Assembly: GCF_004331955.1 (NCBI RefSeq)
Contig: NZ_CP036532.1
Coordinates: forward strand, 744,001 to 808,000
Direction of reading: 5' to 3'
Length of the DNA stretch: 64,000 bases
DNA from: Roseitalea porphyridii
GTDB lineage: Bacteria; Pseudomonadota; Alphaproteobacteria; Rhizobiales; Rhizobiaceae
Part shown: one piece after another, positions 37,726-45,275 of the stretch
Numbering within the stretch: the stretch's first letter is position 1
Layout: every line of letters starts with the position of its first letter
The notes under the pieces: generated by a model
Told to the model about the DNA's origin: nothing
The model's input: the letters and a program-made list of their open reading frames with translations, nothing else
Databases searched by the model: none
Made by a program: the position numbers and the translations under genes

Positions 37726-38993
37726 TTCTCAAAGCTTCGCAACGCGGCGGCGGCATGCAGCTTGCCCGCCACCTTCTCAATTCCCGCGACAATGATCATG
37801 TCGAGGTCCACGAGCTGCGGGGCTTCGTTTCAAGCTCGCTGGAGGGCGCATTCAAGGAAGCCTACGCGGTGTCGAGGGGGACCAAATGTACACAGTTCCT
37901 GTTCTCGCTTTCGCTCAACCCGCCTGAAACGCAGCGCGTGCCGGTCGAGGTTTTCAAAACAGCCATCGCCGACATTGAAAGGAGCGTTGGCCTGGAAGGA
38001 CAACCCCGCGCCATCGTCTTTCATGAAAAGGAAGGACGAAGGCATGCCCATTGTGTCTGGTCGCGCATCGATGCGGAGAAAATGAAGGCGATTAACCTGC
38101 CGCACTTCAAACTGAAGCTGCGTGACATGTCGCGGGAGCTTTATCTTGCACATGGCTGGCAGATGCCGCGTGGCCTGCTGAACCCGTCCGAACCCGATCC
38201 GCTCAGTTTCACGCTGGAGCAATGGCAACAGGCGAAACGAACCAGGCAGGACCCGCGTGTCATCAAGCAGATATTTCGAGACTGCTGGAACCGCTCGGAT
38301 TCCATGGCCTCCTTTGGCCATGCACTGAAAGAAAACGGCTTCTGGCTCGCGCGCGGCGATCGCCGGGGCCATGTGGCCGTGGATTGGCGCGGAGAGGTTT
38401 ACGCCATCAATCGGTGGACGGGCATTAAAGCCAAAGAAGCCCGGGCACGCCTCGGCGATCCTGCCAAGTTGCCTTCAGTGGAAAAGACAAGAGCGCTGAT
38501 AGCTGAGCGCTATGCCGGAAAGCTCCGGGAGTTCGTCGATGCGGAAATCGAAAAGTTCGCGCAGACGAACTCGGCCATCCGCCAGGAACAGACCCGGCTT
38601 GTTACCGCCCATCGCCATTCCCGCCACCTGTTGCGGAAACAGCAGGAGCAACGCGCAATAGATGAAGCGAAAGCAAGGGCGGCCCGTTTGCCGACCGGGC
38701 TCAAGGCGCTCTGGTTTCGGCTGAGCGGGAAATATCGCCAGCTATGCGCTCAGAACGAGCGAGAGTTTAGCGAAGCGAAGGCGCGCGACATACAGGAACG
38801 CCAAAACCAAATCGATGAGCAAATGCGCGAACGCCGAGCCTTGCAGGATGAACTGCGCGAACATCGTCAGCGCCATAGCCTGACGATAAAAAAGCTTTAC
38901 CGGTATATCGGTCACATCCTCAGTTTGAGCGAGCAGGAAAAACGCCAAAGCGCGACACATCAGCGATCAAGAAAGCGTCAGCCAAGCCGATAA
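37722..38993 (+). CDS. Relaxase / mobilization nuclease
   Basis: The 423-residue protein has an N-terminal relaxase domain of the MobA/VirD2 type. It opens ILKASQRGGGMQLARHLLN and carries the metal-binding histidines His101 (VFHEK) and His108/His110 (GRRHAHCVW). It would nick the transfer origin and pilot the strand. No obvious catalytic Tyr lies in the first 40 residues; Tyr48 is the first Tyr. The C-terminal half is charged and probably coiled-coil, with QEQRAIDEAKARAARLP and ERQNQIDEQMRERRALQDEL. The ATG at 37722 overlaps the mobC stop. Its 3' end overlaps the convergent ardA by 16 bases. Confidence 0.87.
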   Translation: MILKASQRGGGMQLARHLLNSRDNDHVEVHELRGFVSSSLEGAFKEAYAVSRGTKCTQFLFSLSLNPPETQRVPVEVFKTAIADIERSVGLEGQPRAIVFHEKEGRRHAHCVWSRIDAEKMKAINLPHFKLKLRDMSRELYLAHGWQMPRGLLNPSEPDPLSFTLEQWQQAKRTRQDPRVIKQIFRDCWNRSDSMASFGHALKENGFWLARGDRRGHVAVDWRGEVYAINRWTGIKAKEARARLGDPAKLPSVEKTRALIAERYAGKLREFVDAEIEKFAQTNSAIRQEQTRLVTAHRHSRHLLRKQQEQRAIDEAKARAARLPTGLKALWFRLSGKYRQLCAQNEREFSEAKARDIQERQNQIDEQMRERRALQDELREHRQRHSLTIKKLYRYIGHILSLSEQEKRQSATHQRSRKRQPSR

Positions 38994-39484
38994 ACGTAAG
39001 AAGTGCCGGCGATTTCGGTTGCCGCGTATTCAACGGCCAAGTCGCGAGCGATAGCATCAAAATCAATGTAGAACTGGAGCCGTTCCGGGATATCGCCGAA
39101 GATGCCTTCATCGACAAATTCCTGCGCCAGTTCCCGCAGCGAATTCATCTCGTAGAGGTCGATTTCCAGAGCGTCGATATCGTCGGATTCAACATCGAAG
39201 CTGTAGCCGCCTTCACCAACGGCGATAATGAAGCGGACCTTTTGCCCCTCGTCCCATTCCTCCGTGAGGTCGAAGAACCGGGCAAAGTTGGACTGGTTCA
39301 GACCAAGCGCCCTGGCCATTTCGCAATCGATGCGCTCCCCATCGATGAACTGAATCTCATATTCCTCGACGAACTGACCGAAGCGGTCGAAATTGCTTTT
39401 TGCCTTGGCGTTGTATTCCTCTGCGTTGTCGAAATAGAAGCCTTGGGCCTCGATATTGTATGGTTGGGCGTAAAGTGTAGTCAT
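38978..39484 (-). CDS. ardA: Antirestriction protein ArdA
   Basis: The 168-residue strongly acidic protein is an ArdA-type DNA mimic, which protects incoming DNA by occupying type I restriction enzymes. It shows IEAQGFYFDNAEEYNAKAKS, YEIQFIDGERIDCEMARALG and a run of acidic residues through DVESDDIDALEIDLYEMNSL. I use the ATG at 39484, although a GTG six bases earlier is in frame. Its place beside the relaxase gene is typical of conjugative leading regions, where early expression is needed after entry. Confidence 0.85.
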   Translation of the reverse strand: MTTLYAQPYNIEAQGFYFDNAEEYNAKAKSNFDRFGQFVEEYEIQFIDGERIDCEMARALGLNQSNFARFFDLTEEWDEGQKVRFIIAVGEGGYSFDVESDDIDALEIDLYEMNSLRELAQEFVDEGIFGDIPERLQFYIDFDAIARDLAVEYAATEIAGTSYVYRLG

Positions 39485-40030
39485 AGTCACCCCGCTCGTC
39501 TCAAAGGTTCAGGTCCCGCGAAGCTTCCCGACAAGGGAACACCCCGCGCATGAACCTCTGCCCAGCGGCGAGCGCCCGAATGACAAACCAAGAAAAACGG
39601 CGCCGGCGTTTGTCGCCGGCGCTCCGCAAACGGGCTGCGAGATCAAAAACAAAACGCCCCAAAGGACAACCGCTTGCGGCGCGTGGCACCACGCGATCCG
39701 ACTACACGGGAGCCGGACTTGTTCCGGCGAATGGAGCGGGCCGGAGGATTTGGCCTATTGGAAAGGCGTTTTGTGTTGATGCAAGCTGAAAAGACAGGTT
39801 CACTGCGCATGGAACAGGCGCAAGCCAGAGAAATGGCGGCACAGATGCCGCCTCCGCTCATCAATCTGTCAGGGATGGAAGCCGAATGGCCAAGACCGGA
39901 AACAGGCTTGGTTCACGACAGCCCGCCTGGACAGCAGTGTAATAGCGATTTCCGTGTGTAGGTATGAATTAGCGGTGGGTATCGGTTATATATTCTTGTT
40001 TTGTTCTTTCGAATCGGTAACCATGTTTTC
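39485..40030. other. Noncoding region with clustered inverted repeats
   Basis: About 540 bases lie between ardA and the SIR2 gene. GCGCCGGCG (39600-39608) and CGCCGGCGC (39614-39622) form a 9-base-pair hairpin; read on the minus strand it is followed by CGTTTTTC, like an intrinsic terminator pointing toward ardA. A second dyad, CGCGTGG-CA-CCACGCG, is at 39680-39695. The last 70 bases before 40031 are AT-rich and probably hold the SIR2 promoter. Short open frames here have no supporting signals, though one of about 95 codons around 39674-39961 cannot be fully excluded. Confidence 0.4.
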
Positions 40031-42589
40031 ATGAGCCATAATGCCAGCATCAAAATTCTCGCTTCGTTGCTGAGACCAGAGAATGATGCCCGACCGACCT
40101 TCTTGCTTGGGGCCGGTGCTTCTTTTTCATCGGGCGTGCCGCTCGCCGCGGAAAGCGTGCGGCGCCTAGCAAAGCAGGTTTATGCCGAAAGGGAACTGGG
40201 CGGGCAGACGCTTCCCGAACATATCAAACCCACGGAATGGATGAACTGGCTCCAGCGACAGGACTGGTTCCTCCACGGCGATGACCGGCTGGCTGAGAAT
40301 TTCCCTCTGATCATCGAACATCTGCTGAAGCCGCAGGCGTACCGCCGGCGTATTCTGCTGGAGCTGATGAGCCTGAAGGGGGAGCTTGGCGAGGGTTACC
40401 GGGCGACGGCGGATCTTGTGCTACGGGGCCTTGCCGGTACGGTACTGACGACGAATTTTGATCTCTGTCTGCCCAAGGCGCTCGGCGAGAAACATCCGCA
40501 TATCCGGCACGTCTGCGAAGTGAACCGAGGCCCGGATGATTTTAACGAGTTCAATCTTTTCGCCAGGGCGCAGATTGTTTGGCTCCACGGCAAAGCGGAA
40601 CAATACACCGACCGAAACCTGATCGAGGAAACGCGGGCGCTGGACGGCAAGCTTCTTGATTGCCTCAGGCCGCTTCTGGATTCCGCGCCGCTGATCGTGA
40701 TGGGCTATCGGGGCGCGGAGCCCTCGATTACCACGTCCCTTCTGGGCGAGGCAGATAGGAAATTCCGGCACGGGATTTTCTGGTGCATGAGGCCGGGAGA
40801 TCAGCTGCACCCGAACGTGGCCGCGCTGTCCGAGAGACTGGGGCCAAACTTCCAGAGGCTGGAGATAAATGGCTTCGATGAAGCCATGAGCGACCTGAAC
40901 GTTGAACTGGCAGGCGTTCAGCGATTTGTAACGACGCCCGCGGGAACGCAGGATGTGCGCTTCGACGATCAGCTTTGTGACGGCGCGACCTGGGCGGATA
41001 TCGATGCGGACCTGGCGCTCTCCACGCTCAAGAAATACTGCCAGAAGCTGAACCGCGGCGACATCAGTTCTGAGCAGCTAAGGCCGCTGATGCGCGAGAT
41101 CGGGCTGCTTGTCCAAGACAAGAATGGCGCGGCCGTGCCGAGCAATGGATGTGTGCTGCTATTTGGGAGGACCCCGGCGCGCTTTTTCCCCTGCTCAGTC
41201 ATTTCCGCAACGATAGCAGGGAAGAAAAGAGCCGTGTTTGAAGGCAACCTTATGGATCAGTATAAGGCGGCCCTGGAATGGCTGGAAAGCGACGAGGTCA
41301 ATCCCCCGATCAAGGTCAAAGGCAAGCACAGGCACAGCATGCGGCGGGCCTATCCGGAGCGTGCGCTTGTTGAGCTTCTCGTCAACATGATCGTACACAG
41401 GGACTATGAGTCGGATGAACCGTCGCTGATCAATGCTGGCGGGAATGCCGAGATACGGTTTGCCAACCCCGGCGGCATGTCGGAGCGCCTGAAAAACCGG
41501 CTCAGGACGGATGATGAAGGCGCGTTTGTGCCAGTTGCAGAATTCAGCGATCTCAGAAACCGGGCGCTATGTGACGTATTTTTTGGGATCAGTGCCATGG
41601 AGCGGGCCGGTACGGGACTGAGCGATGCCATGGATCTGAGCACCCAGGCCGGCGGGGCGGCGCATTTCGCTTTCCCGCCCGGGAACACGGGGTTCGTCGC
41701 CAGGATTCTCCGGCCTGGTGCCTCTGCCGGTTCGGCCTCTATTGCGATCGATACACGGCCGGTGGGCACCTATACGATCAACTCTCTTATGTTTACCGCG
41801 CTGCCGGAGACCGTAACTCGGCTGAAAATCAACGGCGGATGGCGTGATCTGGAAAGCCATGTCCCGCTGGAGCAGGCCGGGACATTTGTTTTTGAGTATC
41901 GCAGCGGCGATCTGTGGACCTTCCTGCCGCCGGCAATGGCCAATGTGCTGTTCGATGCCGTCATTGCCGAGAAAGCACGCTCCATCCCGTTATCGGAGGC
42001 CGACAGCGATCCAATTCTTCATAGGAAAGTGGCCTGGCTGATCCGGAAACATTTCGAAGGTCACATCAGGACGTTCGCGGATGACGGGCTGATCATTGAA
42101 CTTACGAAGAACCGTCGGCCCGCGAAACGTGCGTATTTCAAGAGCCGCAACAAGGACAACCGGACCCTCACATACGACACGCCCCACCGGAAGGGGATCC
42201 GGCGGGACGTGGTAAAAAAGCGCGGAGACAACGGCAAACCGTGGTTCGAATGCGAAGGATTTGGATATGAGGTTATTCGCCTCGGCAGCGGCTGGGGTGT
42301 GCGGATAAAGCCGTTTTACATGTTCACGAAACAGGACGGCGTCACGCCCCTGCCGGGTTACCTGAGGACGCGGCGCTCAACGCGGCGTATCCGTTTTGAC
42401 CGGAACACCAATGTCGATAGCGATCTGGTTTTCTGGGGCCGGTTTCTCTCGCGCGGCCAGCAGACGATCAATATTGGCGGCGACCACGTTCCGGACCTTT
42501 TGCTGGAGGGAAGTTTTTTCACACAGGATGTAACTGAAGAAGGGCTCATGGATCATGACGATTCAGATGAAAATCGACGTACTGCATGA
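40031..42589 (+). CDS. SIR2 - HATPase_c_4-like - APAZ-like fusion protein, partner of short Argonaute
   Basis: The 852-residue protein has three visible parts. Residues about 15-290 are a SIR2-like NADase or NAD-binding domain, with GAGAS at 27-31, TTNFD at 140-144, His186 in WLHGK and GYRGAEPS at 225-232. Residues about 330-560 resemble the C-terminal part of Schlafen/AlbA_2 and RecG-like ATP-binding proteins. There one sees a VLLFGRTPARFFP segment, then LVELLVNMIVHRDYE (446-460), FANPGG (477-482) and RNRALCDVFFGISAMERAGTG. The last 250 residues resemble APAZ, with a basic RKGIRRDVVKK run, GWGVRIKPFYMFT and a closing FWGRFL. Known SIR2-APAZ partners are, as I recall, clearly shorter and lack the middle part. 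The ATG at 40031 is used; a TTG at 40001 is weaker. It overlaps the Argonaute gene by 35 bases, so the products very likely form a complex that senses invader nucleic acid and depletes NAD. Confidence 0.82.
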   Translation: MSHNASIKILASLLRPENDARPTFLLGAGASFSSGVPLAAESVRRLAKQVYAERELGGQTLPEHIKPTEWMNWLQRQDWFLHGDDRLAENFPLIIEHLLKPQAYRRRILLELMSLKGELGEGYRATADLVLRGLAGTVLTTNFDLCLPKALGEKHPHIRHVCEVNRGPDDFNEFNLFARAQIVWLHGKAEQYTDRNLIEETRALDGKLLDCLRPLLDSAPLIVMGYRGAEPSITTSLLGEADRKFRHGIFWCMRPGDQLHPNVAALSERLGPNFQRLEINGFDEAMSDLNVELAGVQRFVTTPAGTQDVRFDDQLCDGATWADIDADLALSTLKKYCQKLNRGDISSEQLRPLMREIGLLVQDKNGAAVPSNGCVLLFGRTPARFFPCSVISATIAGKKRAVFEGNLMDQYKAALEWLESDEVNPPIKVKGKHRHSMRRAYPERALVELLVNMIVHRDYESDEPSLINAGGNAEIRFANPGGMSERLKNRLRTDDEGAFVPVAEFSDLRNRALCDVFFGISAMERAGTGLSDAMDLSTQAGGAAHFAFPPGNTGFVARILRPGASAGSASIAIDTRPVGTYTINSLMFTALPETVTRLKINGGWRDLESHVPLEQAGTFVFEYRSGDLWTFLPPAMANVLFDAVIAEKARSIPLSEADSDPILHRKVAWLIRKHFEGHIRTFADDGLIIELTKNRRPAKRAYFKSRNKDNRTLTYDTPHRKGIRRDVVKKRGDNGKPWFECEGFGYEVIRLGSGWGVRIKPFYMFTKQDGVTPLPGYLRTRRSTRRIRFDRNTNVDSDLVFWGRFLSRGQQTINIGGDHVPDLLLEGSFFTQDVTEEGLMDHDDSDENRRTA

Positions 42590-44057
42590 GCCCCGGATCG
42601 AGTTTTCGAATGCGAAAACCGACATCGATCCGCGGCGTGGGCTGCCCCGAAACGGTCCTTCGGATAACCGGGGTCTGCGGCGCGTAAGACTGGGATTCGT
42701 CGGACTTGCCGACGACGTCCAGGCGACGGTGGGATGGTTTTCGAAACTGGAGCAGTTCATTCCCGCCAAGGAAAGCAATTCGGCGCGATTTCGCAACTGG
42801 CCCGGCCTGAAGAAGGCCCTGAACGCGGAATTCCTGATGGAGGAGCGGCACCAGCGGCATATCAATGCCTCGAAATATGAGCTGTTTTTCAAGGAAGCGC
42901 AGCGCGGCCAGAAATTCGGCGAACTGGTTGAATTGTTCGAGGACGAGATAAGCGGTCTGTATGGGGATGAGGCGCCGGACTGCATCATTGTCTGCATCAG
43001 GCCCGAACTAGGCGATCTGAGAGTTATCAATCCGGGTCTGACGCCCGAAGAGCGCCATGCGCTAGAGATGCTGCGGGCAGAGGAGGAAAGTGATCAGCTT
43101 GCGCTTTTTCAGCCCTCGCCCGACGAGCTTGAGGCTGCGAGTGCCCTCTACACCATGGCGGACGACCTTCTGTTCCGGACTTTTTACCGCGCGCTGAAAG
43201 CGCGGATCATGTCGGACAGTCAGGCGGTGCCCATACAGGTCATTCGCCGCGACACGATCGATCGCCCGGACGACAAGGGTCATAGTCATGCGACGCGCGC
43301 GTGGAATGCGGCCGTGTCAATCTACTACAAGGCCAAGGGGATACCCTGGCGGCCCGCCGACCTGCCAAAGAATGTGTGCTTTGTCGGCGTGTCGTTCCAT
43401 CACATGAAAAAGCGGGGCGGCCATCTCGTTTATGCGAGTGTGGCGCAGGCATATTCAACGGATATCGAACCCTACGCGATCAAAGGCGCCAACATCGATC
43501 ACAGCCAGAAGTGGGACCGGCAGCCTTATCTGAACGAGGCCCAGGCCAGGGACCTGATGGAACAGATTCTGGAGGAATACGAAAAGCGCGCGGGCGTCAG
43601 TCCCGACCGGGTAGTGATCCACAAGACAACGCACTACCAGCCGGAGGAGGAAGCCGGGTTTATGCAGGGTGCCAAAGGCCGCGTCGCCAACTGCGATCTG
43701 ATCTGGCTGCGCAGCACGTCGTTCCGCATTGTCCGGAAAGGAACCGAAGAGCCCTGGCGCGGAACGCTCTGCTCTGTAGATGGGCACAACTACCTGTTCA
43801 CAAGCGGCTATATACCCTGGTGGAATGAATTTCCGGGTATGCATATTCCCGCTCCACTTGAAATCGGCAGCATGAACCATACCGATATAGCAGCGCGCTC
43901 TCGGGAAATTCTGGCTCTCACCAAGATGAACTGGAACTCAAGCGACGGAATTACGCGCCTTCCCATTACCCTGCTGTTTGCGCGCCGTGTGGGCGAACTG
44001 ATGTGTGAACTGTCGGACAACGCGACGCCCAATCCGTCCTTCCGCTTTTATGTTTAG
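42555..44057 (+). CDS. Short prokaryotic Argonaute (MID-PIWI), catalytically degenerate
   Basis: The 500-residue protein has the size and layout of short pAgos, with a MID part (DCIIVCIRPELGDLRVI, about residues 142-158) and a PIWI part from about residue 270 to the C-terminal Val500. The nuclease tetrad is not intact. The strand that should carry the first Asp reads FVGVSFHHMKKRGG (Ser280), and the position of the third Asp reads VVIHKTTHYQP (Thr358-Thr359). So it should bind guide and target without cutting. PIWI landmarks RGGHLVYASVAQAYS and the closing ITLLFARRVGELMCEL are present. No PAZ domain is seen. It overlaps the upstream SIR2 fusion gene by 35 bases. Functionally characterised relatives (SIR2-APAZ/Ago) kill the infected cell by NAD depletion. 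Confidence 0.85.
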   Translation: MTIQMKIDVLHEPRIEFSNAKTDIDPRRGLPRNGPSDNRGLRRVRLGFVGLADDVQATVGWFSKLEQFIPAKESNSARFRNWPGLKKALNAEFLMEERHQRHINASKYELFFKEAQRGQKFGELVELFEDEISGLYGDEAPDCIIVCIRPELGDLRVINPGLTPEERHALEMLRAEEESDQLALFQPSPDELEAASALYTMADDLLFRTFYRALKARIMSDSQAVPIQVIRRDTIDRPDDKGHSHATRAWNAAVSIYYKAKGIPWRPADLPKNVCFVGVSFHHMKKRGGHLVYASVAQAYSTDIEPYAIKGANIDHSQKWDRQPYLNEAQARDLMEQILEEYEKRAGVSPDRVVIHKTTHYQPEEEAGFMQGAKGRVANCDLIWLRSTSFRIVRKGTEEPWRGTLCSVDGHNYLFTSGYIPWWNEFPGMHIPAPLEIGSMNHTDIAARSREILALTKMNWNSSDGITRLPITLLFARRVGELMCELSDNATPNPSFRFYV

Positions 44058-44069
44058 GTCGCGGGCTGC

Positions 44070-45275
44070 TTATCCGGCCTGCTTCAGCCCTGCTGTCTTT
44101 GGGTCATAGACGTAGCCGGCGATCGTACCGTCCTTGATCTTTTCGACTACTTCATCGATCACAAACAGCGGAACCAGGAACCATTCGCGCGGAATGACCG
44201 GATTACCGAAGCGGTCCTTGATCTCGATATCAAGCCGCGCCGGGCCGAAGACACGGTGCAGCAGGTTCTCCAGTCTGGTGCGGTTGATGTTGTAGAGTTC
44301 ATAGGTCGCGACGATTTCGACATCAGCCAGCAAAAATGTAGCATCAAGCTTGGCATTCGCAATGCGTCGTTCGACGCTGCCGCCCGTCACGCCGATCTTG
44401 TGCAGGACATCGCGGTTTTCAGCCACAAGCGGATGATCGGATTTGCTGCGCAGGACATAGATAGTTCCGCTGGCATTATCGCCTTCTGTAGTCTCACCAG
44501 CAAATAACGGCCCTGCCACGGGATCAGTAATGCGGCGTCCCGCCTCGTCCTTGTAGAGCGCCCGCTGGAGCGAGCGCAGGAGCAGGTTGCTCTCGGTAGC
44601 GTTGGAATAAATTACGCGAAGGCGCGCATCGGTTTCCCCGTTCGGTGCCTTGAAGGATTCTCCCACGTCCGCGACGTATGCAGTCTGGCCGCCCAGAATG
44701 AAAAACTGGCCGGCCGTGATCTCCGCCTTGAGAAAACCGGCATCTTTGACAAAACGCCGCGTCGTGCGTACGCCCATATCAAGGTCTTTCTGCACCTGCT
44801 CGAAAAGCGGCTTGAATATCGGAAAATCCTCGCAGCGTTCGCGATTGGCGATATCATCGGCAGCTTGCTTTTCTGCATTCGAACGAACATGGCGAAGCTC
44901 CGTGATCGGCGCCATTTCCGCTTCCACGCCAAGTTCGGCTAGGAGCGCATCATCATCCATCGCGTCTGTAAGCGGGGTGGTGGTGATTGCCTGTCCGCCA
45001 AGGATCCCTTGAAGGTCAAGGGGCTCAAGCAGTTGGCGGCAGTCTTCCTGCTCCCGGAGCCGGTCCAGCCGAACAGCATACAGCCGCTCAAAAATGTCCC
45101 GGTCTTCACCATGCTGCGGGGTGCGGCCATGCTCCTCGACGAAGCGCTGAATATCCTCAAAGCCGGCGATGATGCGTTCGTCCCGCGGCGTGCGCCTGGC
45201 GGCCGTGTTCATCTCGACCTCAACGCCAAGTTCACTCAGCAGTTCATCATCTTCCTGCGTAAATTCCCTAGCCAT
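44070..45275 (-). CDS. GIY-YIG (T5orf172-like) nuclease family protein
   Basis: The 401-residue protein has a C-terminal GIY-YIG/T5orf172-like domain, residues about 270-355: GTIYVLRSKSD, then HKIGVTGGSVERRIANAK with Arg303/304, and LENLLHRVFG with the likely catalytic Glu336. The N-terminal half contains two copies of an acidic motif, DDELLSELGVEVEM (about 9-22) and DDALLAELGVEAEM (about 108-121). It is the last gene of the six-gene operon and overlaps the helicase gene by eight bases. I infer that it is the DNA-cutting subunit. It is convergent with the Argonaute gene, 12 bases away. Confidence 0.82.
   Translation of the reverse strand: MAREFTQEDDELLSELGVEVEMNTAARRTPRDERIIAGFEDIQRFVEEHGRTPQHGEDRDIFERLYAVRLDRLREQEDCRQLLEPLDLQGILGGQAITTTPLTDAMDDDALLAELGVEAEMAPITELRHVRSNAEKQAADDIANRERCEDFPIFKPLFEQVQKDLDMGVRTTRRFVKDAGFLKAEITAGQFFILGGQTAYVADVGESFKAPNGETDARLRVIYSNATESNLLLRSLQRALYKDEAGRRITDPVAGPLFAGETTEGDNASGTIYVLRSKSDHPLVAENRDVLHKIGVTGGSVERRIANAKLDATFLLADVEIVATYELYNINRTRLENLLHRVFGPARLDIEIKDRFGNPVIPREWFLVPLFVIDEVVEKIKDGTIAGYVYDPKTAGLKQAG

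Noticed and set aside
39550-39961. Two small plus-strand open frames between ardA and the SIR2 gene
   Set aside because: No ribosome sites, low-complexity Arg/Pro composition in the first, and the region is filled by inverted repeats. The second was kept only as a remote possibility.
42555-44057. PIWI-RE protein
   Set aside because: The 500-residue MID-PIWI layout, the overlapping SIR2/APAZ-like partner and the lack of DinG/REase partners fit short pAgo instead.
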